From positions 1 to 43,764 of the forward strand of contig JANBVI010000036.1 of the NCBI GenBank assembly GCA_024239075.1: a stretch of 43,764 nucleotides of DNA. Direction: 5' to 3'. The stretch comes from Fischerella sp. CENA71 (GTDB lineage: Bacteria > Cyanobacteriota > Cyanobacteriia > Cyanobacteriales > Nostocaceae). The notes beneath the pieces are model-generated. The model saw nothing but the letters and a program-made list of their open reading frames with translations, did not search any database and was not told the DNA's origin. Below, piece after piece: positions 35,896-43,764 of the stretch; within the stretch, counting starts at the first letter, position 1, and each line of letters begins with the position of its first letter. Made by a program: the position numbers and the translations under genes.

Positions 35896-36530
35896 TTATT
35901 CTGATGGTGTCCAACTACACCACCGATCCATTTGTTGCTCTTCATCTTCTTCAAATAATCTTCGCTCGAACCCTCCACGTCCGTAATACAAATTCAATAC
36001 ATCACTAGCATTTAAACTGGAAGCTGATTGTGAGGTCATAAATAACTCATACACCTCACCTTTAAGGGACTTGCCTACTCTGTTGGGGTGTAATTTTTCT
36101 GGGGTTCGCACTACTATCAATCGCATCGGTGCGCTATAACCTCTTCCCAACTCCTCTATGTATCCGATATCCAACATTTTCTGAAAATCGTTGCCATTGA
36201 CAGTTTGCCAATCCCTACTTGCTGCACTTTTGATTCGGGCTTGCACGTCTAGATGCTCCAACAGATGGTAGTCACGACAGCGCATTACATATCCCAATCC
36301 ATTTTTCTGTACCAGACTTGCCATCTGTGGTGTGCCATACAACCCATCTAACCTTACTATCCCATGAATTTCTTTCAGATTTTGGGCTTTTAAATAGTTA
36401 GAAATTCGCGTGATGCGATCGCTCTAAATCTTCTTTTACTTCTCCATTTCCCGCACCGCCATAAGTTCCTAACCATTCTCCTGTTTGTGCATGGCTAATT
36501 GTTGTTCTTGTTCTGACTGCTATTAAACTA
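35896..36530 (-). pseudogene. DDE transposase fragment, family not identified
   Basis: The minus-strand frame to about 36420 reads IHGIVRLDGLYGTPQMASLV, then GYVMRCRDYHLLEHLDVQARIK and APMRLIVVRTPEKL, with RLDG as a likely first or second catalytic Asp. Upstream (36420-36530) another frame reads TRTTISHAQTGEWLGTYGGAGNGEVKEDLERS. Frame break, no start and no ends: a remnant. The family looks related to ISNCY-type elements, but this is uncertain. Confidence 0.55.
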
Positions 36531-36925
36531 AACTGTTTAGTTTGCACTTAGTGACAGCTTCGCCAGATCTTCCCCAATATCCAGCATTTTGCTAGAAGAT
36601 ATTTTCAGATTAAAACATTTTTTGTTAACTGTCTTAACTGTCTAAAAATTATTTCTTAACTGTCTTAACTGTCCTTGTATTCTTCTGAAAATTGTGAAAT
36701 ATTAGAATTCTTAAGTGCGCTTCTGATAAATTTCAAGGCACTCCCATTTCTCACACTCATCAAGCTAATCGCTTTAAGTAAGCTACTATGTGTGCTACTG
36801 CAACACTATTGCATACTATGCTGAACCTTAAAATTAAAACTTTTGTGTGTCCGTTGTCTTTTGCATTCACACGAAAGAAAAAGACTACTCAGGTTCAAAA
36901 TTTAGTAATTTAAAGGGTTGGATTT
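36531..36925 (+). promoter_or_regulatory. Leader region of the putative biosynthetic operon with direct repeats
   Basis: TTAACTGTCTTAACTGTC occurs twice (36625-36642 and 36656-36673), itself a dimer of TTAACTGTC, giving four nine-base units spaced 9, 22 and 9 bp apart (helical-phase-like). They lie about 250 bp upstream of the first small ORF. This could be an activator-binding array. No clear -10/-35 pair was seen. No other gene in the stretch. Confidence 0.4.
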
Positions 36926-37030
36926 ATGACAGCCACAAGCTCTACCACAGGAACACTATTTAGACTCGATCCACTGTCAGTTGTTCAGTCTATGCAAGCC
37001 CTGGGTGATAGCTTACTGCTTTTTTTGTGA
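36926..37030 (+). CDS. 34-residue leader peptide ORF
   Basis: MTATSSTTGTLFRLDPLSVV followed by QSMQALGDSLLLFL and a stop, 22 bp before the next gene. AAAGGG lies about eight bases upstream of the ATG. It has a Thr/Ser-rich head and hydrophobic tail. It could be a regulatory leader, a small precursor peptide, or the remnant of a larger gene; no cysteines. Not recognised. Confidence 0.35.
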   Translation: MTATSSTTGTLFRLDPLSVVQSMQALGDSLLLFL

Positions 37031-37052
37031 GGAATCAGGAGACAAAAATCAA

Positions 37053-38183
37053 GTGAAAATTTTTGAAACCACATTGCGTGACGGAGAACAAGCGGCGTTT
37101 ATTCATCTTGAACCCAGGCAGAAAGCTGATATTGCAGTCTCACTAGAAGCGATGGGTGTTGATATTATTGATGCTGGATTCCCCGTCGCCTCAAAGCTTG
37201 ATTGGGAGGGTGCTTATGCAATAGCTGATGCCACCAATAAAGTCCAGTTAAGCGTCTTGGCTAGACATATGCCAGAGGACATTAAAGCAGCCTACAGTGC
37301 GGTAAAACACCATATTGACCGCTCTAGGTTGACGACATGGGTTATGCCCTATGAATTATACACTCGCCATACGAATGACCCTGATATCTACAAAAGGATC
37401 GTAGATTCATCGCGTCAGGCAGTGAAATATGGGCGAGATATTTTTCCGGCTGTACAGTATTATCTGGTTTATAGTGGCAACCGAGACAAGTATTTTTTGA
37501 GTGAATTGGTTGGCGAAGTAGTGGATGCTGGTGCAACCTGCATAGCAATTGCGGATAGTCAGAGTACGATGAATCCAAATAGTCTGGCATCTTTGGTAAC
37601 TTTCATCAAACAGAGCTTGCCAGCAAGTATCGACATATCTGTTCATTGCCATAACAATATGGGGCTTGCCCTTGCCAATACTGTGGCAGCAATTAATGCT
37701 GGTGCCAATCAGGTAGAAGCAACTATTGGCGGAATGGGTGATGCTGGTGGAAATACATCACTTGAACAAATTCTGGCATATGCCAGTTATTTTGAGAAAG
37801 ATAATCCCTTATTTGACTGTGGCTGCCGTCTTGACAGCCTTTACAAGATTGCCTGTGAAGTGAGTAAACTGACTGGTTTCCAGTATGCATCAAATCAACC
37901 ATTTGTTGGTCCAGACACTTTTACTGTTGAAACAGGCATACACCATTCACTTGCTCAAAACATTCAAAACAGCACATTTAATCCGAAAGTTATTGGTCGT
38001 AATATTACGTCTATTGTCGGAAGACACAGTGGACTTGCGGGATTACGTGAAAAACTACAAGAGATTGGTGTAGATACTTCGTCCATAAATTTTCATATTC
38101 TTTACTCAAGAGTTATGGAAGTTTCACAAGCAGTAGGTACAGTATCTAACGATACGCTACTTGAGTTAGTCAAGGAGATGTAA
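37053..38183 (+). CDS. Isopropylmalate/homocitrate synthase-like enzyme (HMGL-like)
   Basis: A 376-residue DRE-TIM metallolyase. FETTLRDGEQAAF (residues 4-16) holds the RDxEQ catalytic and metal-binding set; VHCHNNMGLALANTVAAINAGANQVEATIGGMGDAGGN (about 197-234) has the HxH metal ligands (His198, His200) and the glycine-rich block of the family. It ends without the LeuA regulatory domain, like NifV or re-citrate synthases. GTG start at 37053, GGAG 12 bases upstream. Such enzymes join an acyl-CoA to a 2-oxo acid. The location beside a loading module makes a role in specialised metabolism more likely than leucine or homocitrate synthesis. Confidence 0.85.
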   Translation: MKIFETTLRDGEQAAFIHLEPRQKADIAVSLEAMGVDIIDAGFPVASKLDWEGAYAIADATNKVQLSVLARHMPEDIKAAYSAVKHHIDRSRLTTWVMPYELYTRHTNDPDIYKRIVDSSRQAVKYGRDIFPAVQYYLVYSGNRDKYFLSELVGEVVDAGATCIAIADSQSTMNPNSLASLVTFIKQSLPASIDISVHCHNNMGLALANTVAAINAGANQVEATIGGMGDAGGNTSLEQILAYASYFEKDNPLFDCGCRLDSLYKIACEVSKLTGFQYASNQPFVGPDTFTVETGIHHSLAQNIQNSTFNPKVIGRNITSIVGRHSGLAGLREKLQEIGVDTSSINFHILYSRVMEVSQAVGTVSNDTLLELVKEM

Positions 38184-38187
38184 GACA

Positions 38188-38823
38188 TTGAATGTCACTG
38201 TTATTAAATATGGCGATGAAGCACTTTTAGAAATCAAACGGCACCTTAGCGAAGGACAGCCTGTTGTCTTACCTAACCCTTCTCCCTTGCCATATGTTGT
38301 AGTGGCTGTTTCTCCAATCATTATCAATAGCCTCAAACGTAGGTCGCTCGACCAAAATGTGGCTTCTTTTATCGGAAGGTTCGAGACTGTGAAACAATAT
38401 TTCAATCTCGATCAATACGGTATGGAAATAGCTGAAAAATGTCTTGTGGAAAACAAAATGACTGTGCTGTGTCCAGTCAAGAACGATATTGAGATGCCGA
38501 CATTCTTTCTACCCTCTCTGAAAAATAATCATGTTCTGTTGTTTGCTACCCATTTGCCTGGATTACAGCAGCTATGCGTTGAGTTTCCTTCACTGTATGT
38601 CAGTAGCGGAAACGTAACAAAAATGGAGCCACAACAATTTTGCACAGATGTGCAAACTCAGTTCAAAGAATTTGGAAACCCTGAATTTAAATTGCTTCTA
38701 GTAGATGGAGATCATTTACGAGACAGACATCAGCGTCACGGCTCAACAACAATGGTTATGATCTCGCCTACTGGCAACCTTTCTATTACGCGTAAGGGCA
38801 TACAGCCGCTACACCTGGAATAA
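38188..38823 (+). CDS. YrdC/Sua5-like protein
   Basis: A 211-residue protein with YrdC/Sua5-type features: KRHLSEGQPVVLPNPSPLPYVV at the start (nucleotide-site loop position), IIINSLKRRSLDQNVASFIG (KRR motif) and HGSTTMVMISPTGNLSITRKG near the end. Canonical members make threonylcarbamoyl-AMP; this one is divergent, so another carbamoyl- or acyl-adenylate reaction is possible. TTG start with AGGAGA inside the end of the preceding gene, five bases after its stop, so translation is coupled. Confidence 0.55.
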   Translation: MNVTVIKYGDEALLEIKRHLSEGQPVVLPNPSPLPYVVVAVSPIIINSLKRRSLDQNVASFIGRFETVKQYFNLDQYGMEIAEKCLVENKMTVLCPVKNDIEMPTFFLPSLKNNHVLLFATHLPGLQQLCVEFPSLYVSSGNVTKMEPQQFCTDVQTQFKEFGNPEFKLLLVDGDHLRDRHQRHGSTTMVMISPTGNLSITRKGIQPLHLE

Positions 38824-38926
38824 CAAATAAAAATGTATTGACATTAACCTCTAAGTTGCATTTCAGGATGTAGTACATCTTTTAATTAACTTGTCAAAAC
38901 TTCAAAAATTTGTTTGGAGAAAAATT

Positions 38927-41446
38927 ATGTTAGAAACTATTAATACATATAACAATGGGTTTGTAGCTATTCCAGTTATTGTCGCCTGTAAAAAAAGAGG
39001 TTTTTTCAACTTGCTTGCTCGTGAAACATCTCTCTGTTGTGAGCAAATGAGTGAACAACTTAAAGCCAATAGTGGACATTTCCAGGTTGCTTTGAGGATG
39101 CTTGAATCTCTACATTGGCTTTCTCGAAACGAGCAAGAAAAATACTCTTTGACTCCAGAAGCTGCCAATCATCAGGAAATTCCAGAAGATGTCCTTCAAT
39201 TGTATCAACTACCAATAGAATCATACTTGCAAGGTAAACAGCCAGATTTGCTCGGAAAGTGGATTGAGTACTCTTGTCAACGATGGAATACAGATAACCT
39301 CTTAATTGCCGATTTTTTAGATGGAATCCTAGTTATTCCTCTATTACTGGCACTTCATAAGCACAATTTGTTTGAGAACTCCCAAACAAAACCTTTGTTC
39401 TCCTCACTAAGTTCTCCGATTCAAAAAGATTTAATTAAGTTATTTACTAACCTTGGTTGGATTGAGCTTTTTAAAACAGGTCATTTTACCTTTACTAAAC
39501 TGGGCGAGTTTATTAAGGAGCGAGCTTTGAATACTGCCATAGTCGCTTCTTATACTCCTATGTTATCTCGGATGGATGACGTATTGTTCGGGGATTGTCT
39601 TTCAGTATTCCAAAGGGATGCTTTTGGGCAAGAAAGCCACATTGATCGTAATCTTAATGTCATTGGCAGCGGATTTCAACACCACAAGTATTTTACCGAC
39701 CTCGAACAAAGCATTCTCTCAATCTTCAATCGGTTTCCCTTGGCAGAACAGCCTAAATATATTGCCGATATGGGGTGTGGCGATGGAACTCTCCTAAAAC
39801 GTGTGTGGGAAACTATTCGCTTCTCTTCTGCTAGAGGCAAAGCGATAGAAGAATATCCCTTATTGTTGATTGGAGTAGATTATAACGAAGCTTCTTTAAC
39901 AGCCAGTGCCAGAACTCTTGCTGACCTTCCTCATATAGTTCTGCACGGAGATATTGGGCAGCCGGAACAAATGGTAGAAGATTTAAAGGCTCATGGAATT
40001 TACGACCCAGAGAATATTCTGCATATTCGCTCATTCCTCGACCACGATCGCCCCTTTATCTCGCCTCAGAAAACAGAGCAACTAGAAATTCGCCAACACA
40101 TCCCCTATCAGGGAGTCTATGTTGATCGCTCTGGCGCATCTATTCCTGCTTATATTATGATACAAAGCTTGGTAGAACATTTAGAAAAATGGGCTTCTTT
40201 AGCTACCAAGCATGGTTTAATTGTTCTGGAAGTTCACTGTTTGGAACCGCAGATAGTTCACCAATTTCTCAACAAAAGTGAAAACTTGCATTTCGATGCT
40301 GTTCAAGGATTTTCCAAACAATATCTTATAGAAGCCGAAGTTTTTCTTATGTCAGCGGCGGAAGCTGGTCTATTTCCAAAATCAAATTTTTCGGTAAAAT
40401 ACCCGAAAACTTTCCCTTTTACTCGAATTACCCTCAATTACTTTGAAAACAGACCCTACAAAATTCGTCATCCACGTTTATCAGATATGCCTGCTTTAAT
40501 CAACTTAGAAACCCAGTGTTGGCCAGAGCATTTACGAGCGTCTGCTGATGACATTCAACACAGAATTGAACGTTACCCAAACGGGCATCTAGTTGTAGTT
40601 TGGGATGAGCAAATTGTAGCTGTGATGTATTCTCAAAGGATTATCAACGATGCAATTCTACAAAACACGACTTACCAGCAAGTGCCGTTGCTCCACAATC
40701 CGCAGGGAACAGTCATCCAATTGCTAGGCATAAATGTTCTGCCCGAATTTCAGGAACGAGGACTGGGCGATCAATTGCGCGAGTTTATGCTTCTATACTG
40801 CACCCTAAGAGGCGGCATTGAAAGTGTAGTAGGTATAACCCGTTGTAAAAAATATGTTAGTCACTCTCATCTACCAATTGCAGAATACCTTCAACTGCGA
40901 AATGAGCAAGGTCAGCTTTTAGATCCCATTGTGCGATTCCACGAGTTGGGAGGAGCCAAAATTAAAGGAATCATCCCCAACTATCGTCCAGAAGATACGG
41001 ATAATCTAGGAACGGGAATTTTAATTGAATATAATTTGCAAACACGCCAAAGCAAATCTACTGAATCAGCAATTAACGATAACTTTTTAAGTCTAAAAAG
41101 CTGGACAGATTCATCTTTAATTGAAGAAACGCCAAATACAAAGTCTCAATCAATAGAAAATGAAGCTTTACGAGATATCGTTGAAAAATGTATCTCTCAG
41201 ATTATGGGTTCTCAATATCAAGCAGTTTATACAAGCTCCAAAAAGCTTGCAGATATGGGATTAGACTCCCTAGATTTATTGGAACTTCAAGCCCTACTAG
41301 AAAAACGTTTAAATGTGCAACTCGATTCTAACTTTTTTTGGCAGTATGATACTCCAAACAATATCGTAAGTTTCTTCAATAAAAATATCAACTCGATTGT
41401 GAGAGAACCGACAGCATCAGGACGAAAATTAGGCTTTACTGAATGA
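38927..41446 (+). CDS. Methyltransferase-GNAT-acyl carrier protein (SxtA1-A3-like loading module)
   Basis: An 839-residue three-domain protein. Residues ~1-500: methyltransferase of the SxtA1/AprA-MT1 type (MLETINTYNNGFVAIPVIVA, SGHFQVALRMLESLHWLSRN; SAM motif IADMGCGDGTLL 279-290; HIRSFLDHDRPF from His366, the metal-ligand region in AprA). ~510-690: GNAT-like domain (RHPRLSDMPALINLE; LGINVLPEFQERGLGDQL, 600-617), which in this class decarboxylates acyl-ACP. ~755-815: acyl carrier protein, DMGLDSLDLLEL with Ser781 as phosphopantetheine site. ATG 38927 is chosen because GGAGA precedes it; a TTG at 38891 is less likely. The SxtA4 aminotransferase is missing: the end (SGRKLGFTE) resembles its first residues, so it may have been cut off. 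Confidence 0.88.
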   Translation: MLETINTYNNGFVAIPVIVACKKRGFFNLLARETSLCCEQMSEQLKANSGHFQVALRMLESLHWLSRNEQEKYSLTPEAANHQEIPEDVLQLYQLPIESYLQGKQPDLLGKWIEYSCQRWNTDNLLIADFLDGILVIPLLLALHKHNLFENSQTKPLFSSLSSPIQKDLIKLFTNLGWIELFKTGHFTFTKLGEFIKERALNTAIVASYTPMLSRMDDVLFGDCLSVFQRDAFGQESHIDRNLNVIGSGFQHHKYFTDLEQSILSIFNRFPLAEQPKYIADMGCGDGTLLKRVWETIRFSSARGKAIEEYPLLLIGVDYNEASLTASARTLADLPHIVLHGDIGQPEQMVEDLKAHGIYDPENILHIRSFLDHDRPFISPQKTEQLEIRQHIPYQGVYVDRSGASIPAYIMIQSLVEHLEKWASLATKHGLIVLEVHCLEPQIVHQFLNKSENLHFDAVQGFSKQYLIEAEVFLMSAAEAGLFPKSNFSVKYPKTFPFTRITLNYFENRPYKIRHPRLSDMPALINLETQCWPEHLRASADDIQHRIERYPNGHLVVVWDEQIVAVMYSQRIINDAILQNTTYQQVPLLHNPQGTVIQLLGINVLPEFQERGLGDQLREFMLLYCTLRGGIESVVGITRCKKYVSHSHLPIAEYLQLRNEQGQLLDPIVRFHELGGAKIKGIIPNYRPEDTDNLGTGILIEYNLQTRQSKSTESAINDNFLSLKSWTDSSLIEETPNTKSQSIENEALRDIVEKCISQIMGSQYQAVYTSSKKLADMGLDSLDLLELQALLEKRLNVQLDSNFFWQYDTPNNIVSFFNKNINSIVREPTASGRKLGFTE

Positions 41447-41503
41447 AGAGATGAATTAGTTTATTGTCAAACTATAAAATTTATTATTGCTAAAACTAAA
41501 ACT

Positions 41504-41677
41504 GTGATATCAATTCAATCACTAGATAGAAACCGTCAACATCTGGTCATTCAATTCTTGGAATCGTCCGGATTTAATAACACAAGTAAAAAAACTGACC
41601 TTCTAGATTTAACGAAATGGCTCTTATGTGGAGTATTCAACTACCACGTTTGTTTGTTCCTTAAAAAATTTGCATAA
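41504..41677 (+). CDS. Doubtful 57-residue ORF after the loading module
   Basis: GTG-initiated frame reading ISIQSLDRNRQHLVIQFLES, later KTDLLDLTKWLLCGVFNYHV. No family recognised, no good ribosome site, and its end overlaps the TPR fragment on the other strand. It could be the N-terminus of a lost next gene of the operon. Confidence 0.2.
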   Translation: MISIQSLDRNRQHLVIQFLESSGFNNTSKKTDLLDLTKWLLCGVFNYHVCLFLKKFA

Positions 41678-42006
41678 TTTTTTCTGACTATTATTGTTTC
41701 TGGATGAGCTACACCTAACTGTTGCTCATAAAGTTGCAAAGCTTTTTGGAACAGTGGTTCGGCTTCGCTGTACCGTCCTTGGGAGTAGTAAAGTCCTGCC
41801 AGGTTGTTGTAAGAGGTGGCGACAGAGGGATGCTCTTCTCCCAAGCGGGATTTTAGTACTGATACACATTGCTTATCCCAAGGTTCTGCTAGAGCATATA
41901 AACCCTGTCCAGAATAAAATCTATCTAAGCCATAAAAAATCCAAATTAAATTTTCATCACTGACTGCATCAATCAGATTTTGTGCTATCTCGCCTTTGTT
42001 TAGCAA
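41641..42006 (-). pseudogene. Tetratricopeptide-repeat protein, C-terminal fragment
   Basis: At least two kinesin-light-chain-type TPR units are visible (EEHPSVATSYNNLAGLYYSQGRYSEAEPLFQKALQLYEQQLG, then HPETIIVRKNYANFLR), ending in a natural stop. Cyanobacterial proteins of this type are long, often with NB-ARC or CHAT domains. The 5' part is replaced by a transposase fragment at about 42000. Confidence 0.75.
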
Positions 42007-42019
42007 TGGAGAAAAAATG

Positions 42020-42285
42020 GTCGCTAAGGCAGAAAAGCTTACTACTTAAAGCTTTTAATAATTGTCTTGATTGAAGACTTAATTGTTTGAACTGTCCCAG
42101 TTTGGAAGTTAGTTTTTCAATTTGATTTGTTAACGTTGTCGGGTCAGCAGTATTACCCTCAAATACTTCCACTGCAATTGGGCAACCTTTCTCATTGCAA
42201 AGCAACCCAAATACTATCTGTAATTTCCCTTTCTTACCATCACGATTATAACCATATCGAGCTAATGGACAAGAGGGAGCATCCC
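42020..42285 (-). pseudogene. IS1634-like transposase fragment
   Basis: Minus-strand frame reads CPLARYGYNRDGKKGKLQIVFGLLCNEKGCPIAVEVFEGNTADPTTLTNQIEKL, diagnostic of the central region of IS1634/IS1549-type transposases. Both ends are missing; the right edge abuts the ISKra4 remnant near 42295 and the left merges into the TPR fragment. Confidence 0.7.
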
Positions 42286-42294
42286 ACTTTTTAT

Positions 42295-43150
42295 TTAGCG
42301 AGCAAAGATTAATCCATTAAGATAAGCACAACGATGAGCAATGACTTGAGGAACATTCTCTATTTTCCATTGTGCGCCAGAGATTTTAGTTCTACGGTCA
42401 ATTTGCTTGACAGTAGATTCAATAGCACCAGAGCCAATCGAGCAAATTTGCTCGGCTTGATAATACTGATAATTGACGATGCGGTGTCGATGTTTCTCAA
42501 GGTAAACACAGAAATTCTCAGCTTGCTTGAGCGTACACTCAGCAAAGATTGCAATCGCATCATCGACTTTTCCTTGCCATAGAAGCCCTTTGACTTGGTT
42601 TATTCTTTGCATCGAACCGCCAACTTTGTAGAGATTTTCCATGAGGTGGAACCAATCAAGTATTTCACGTCGCTCTTGCTGTGGTTTAAACTCGCGGACA
42701 ATATTCGCTTAGACCGTCATGTCCATATCCAATACATGTGAGAGTTGAAGCCAAGGGTTGGTTATTGACCCAATCGATGACGAGATGATTTTCTTGAAAT
42801 GAAGCAGCCATCGCTTGTAAATTGTGTAAACGGACTGCTTTGTAACCTTTCCAATCACATGGCTTTCCCTGTTGGGTGCGGGTGCGTATATTTCCACCAT
42901 CAACACTCAATTCTTCAACTGTTGTTTGTACTTTGGGGAATTCAAAATCTTGACGATGTACAAGTCGTTGCTGCACACTTGTGGGCACTTCTATCCCGGT
43001 CGCATATTTTACGTCTTCTGCGGCACGTTCGTATGATACCGAAGCGCTCGCTCTTAGACAACATGCCTCTAAATATGGGCTGAATTGGCTATGTGGTCTG
43101 AGTTCTAGCTTTTGTGCTTGAGAACTTGTAATTTGTAGTTTCCCAATGAT
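42295..43150 (-). pseudogene. ISKra4-family transposase, frameshifted
   Basis: From the right: SQFSPYLEACCLRASASVSYERAAEDVKYATGIEVP, EELSVDGGNIRTRTQQGKPCDWKGYKAVRLH (catalytic DGG) and the end of the first frame at 42686. The second frame (from about 42642) has QAENFCVYLEKHRHRIVNYQYYQ and GSGAIESTVKQIDRRTKISGAQW (catalytic Glu), ending at 42295. The break near 42690 inactivates it. A small upstream ORF belongs to the same element. Confidence 0.75.
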
Positions 43151-43155
43151 ACTTT

Positions 43156-43365
43156 TTATTTCTCGTTTGTGTCCTGTGCTTTCTCCTGTGACATTTTTGA
43201 TAAAAAAACCCCAACAGTAGGCATTACATGTTCTTGCATTTGGCTACGCACTACTTCTTCAATTTTGCCTAAGCTTGTCAGTTCATCAACAGGAGCATTT
43301 TTGTAGAGTATTTTAGCGATTGCACGAGCATGTTCGATTAAAAGTTGGTTATCTTCTTCTGTCAT
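43156..43365 (-). CDS. ISKra4-associated small ORF
   Basis: MTEEDNQLLIEHARAIAKILYKNAPVDELTSLGKIEEVVRSQMQEHVMPTVGVFLSKM, about 69 residues, matches the helical N-terminal ORF that precedes ISKra4-type transposases. ATG 43365 is preceded by GGAG. It ends a few bases before the transposase frame begins; in some members the two are joined by frameshifting. Probably not independent. Confidence 0.65.
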   Translation of the reverse strand: MTEEDNQLLIEHARAIAKILYKNAPVDELTSLGKIEEVVRSQMQEHVMPTVGVFLSKMSQEKAQDTNEK

Positions 43366-43529
43366 GACGGCTCCTATTGAGGACAATCGCGTGGATTATT
43401 CCTTTACCTTCTCATGCTCTAATTACCTTTTCAGGAGTAATAAAAACTGGGATGCTCCCGACTAAATGTGGTTATGGATGCTTGCATTAAAGTTGAGTAT
43501 CTGCGGTTGGGAATTGGATGAGTAAGTAA

Positions 43530-43764
43530 AATTAATCAATTAAAAACAGAACTTAGGCTACCGTAGCTGGTTTAATAGATAAGCGATCGCGTCGGTCAAC
43601 TCGTCTAGTCTACTCAGTATAGTAATTTAGGTTTAGTATTTTTCCTTACCAATATCCCTGCATGGAGGTTTGCGTTATGGTAGAACCTGTTCATGGCAAA
43701 CTCACTGATACCATTTGGCCCAGTCTGCCTGTTGCGGCATGGCAAGATACATATGCAACGTTGC
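43530..43764 (+). repeat. Direct repeat, copy 2 (partner 8812-9046)
   Basis: Gap-free match to 8812-9046 with about seven substitutions, continuing to the end of the window. Both copies share the leader, the GGAGG site and the DUF5996 start. Homologous recombination between them would release a circle of about 34.7 kb carrying the operons described here. Confidence 0.9.
43677..43764 (+). CDS. DUF5996 family protein, second copy (cut by window end)
   Basis: MVEPVHGKLTDTIWPSLPVA begins the same protein as at 8959 with changes T8K and K21A among 29 visible residues. Same GGAGG site nine bases upstream. Only the first 29 codons are in the window, so completeness is unknown. Confidence 0.85.
   Translation, partial: MVEPVHGKLTDTIWPSLPVAAWQDTYATL

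Noticed and set aside
35896-36342. A conserved hypothetical gene of 148 residues
   Set aside because: The frame continues upstream without start and breaks within transposase-like sequence; better explained as an IS remnant.
37053-38183. Annotating the HMGL-like enzyme as leuA or nifV
   Set aside because: No LeuA regulatory domain and no nif genes nearby; the context is a loading module, so a specific symbol is not justified.
38927-41446. Calling the cluster a saxitoxin locus
   Set aside because: Only the A1-A3 type domains are present; no amidinotransferase, aminotransferase domain or other sxt genes are visible.
8812-43764. Treating the terminal repeat as proof that the window is a closed circle
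   Set aside because: About seven substitutions in 235 bp and a copy located at 8812, not at position 1, do not fit an assembly overlap.

Overview
The window looks like DNA from a filamentous, probably heterocyst-forming, cyanobacterium. The evidence is repeated GCGATCGC (HIP1) octamers, a heptanucleotide STRR tract (AATTACG x7), a DUF1830 gene, a fused OMP decarboxylase/orotate phosphoribosyltransferase, DevB/DevC exporter genes, WD40 and TPR remnants with effector-type N-termini, and many cyanobacterial-type insertion sequences. A ParA/ParB pair and a RecD2-like helicase suggest a plasmid or plasmid-derived region. No replication initiator was seen. This is inferred from sequence alone.

Layout. 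(1) 1-3300: mobile-intron graveyard. A minus-strand group II intron remnant sits next to a serine-recombinase fragment. A plus-strand intron RT is split at its YADD motif by a second intron remnant. Nested hairpin repeats follow. (2) 3473-7786: parA-parB, then the recD2-like helicase (minus strand) preceded by a palindrome matching the cyanobacterial LexA box. (3) 7861-16300: broken genes (GNAT, adenine deaminase, gamma-glutamyltransferase), a DUF5996 gene, a peroxiredoxin, IS6 and IS5 family elements, an exported protein of unknown function, and several miniature inverted-repeat elements. (4) 16378-24510: HU, a small conserved protein with a broken paralogue, an ISH3-type IS, a damaged pyrFE fusion, a DUF1830 gene, and a defence/STAND-like gene collapsed to its N-terminal domain plus WD40 repeats, then a Tn5-like IS. 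(5) 25054-31259: two TetR-controlled units. One is alpha/beta hydrolase-TetR with twin operator dyads. The other is TetR, SDR, membrane protein, epimerase-like SDR and a further SDR, with the same operator-like dyad before the regulator and before the first SDR. (6) 31326-35102: a devBC exporter, devB split by an IS with TA duplication and devC internally deleted, then a methyltransferase. (7) 36926-41446: the most interesting part, a compact putative biosynthetic operon. It has a 34-residue leader ORF, an isopropylmalate/homocitrate-synthase-like enzyme, a YrdC/Sua5-like protein, and an 839-residue methyltransferase-GNAT-acyl carrier protein with the domain order of the SxtA/AprA/CurA class of polyketide loading modules, lacking the SxtA-type C-terminal aminotransferase. 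(8) 41504-43764: TPR and transposase debris, then the start of a second DUF5996 copy whose flank repeats 8812-9046.

How it works together. The intact genes suggest plasmid partitioning (ParAB), recombination/repair (RecD2, possibly SOS-controlled), two small ligand-responsive enzyme units and one starter-unit biosynthetic cassette. Much of the rest is decayed. A recurring theme is a set of roughly 100-bp elements with complementary ends and a GC-rich hairpin beside one end. The end sequences differ between types but remain paired.
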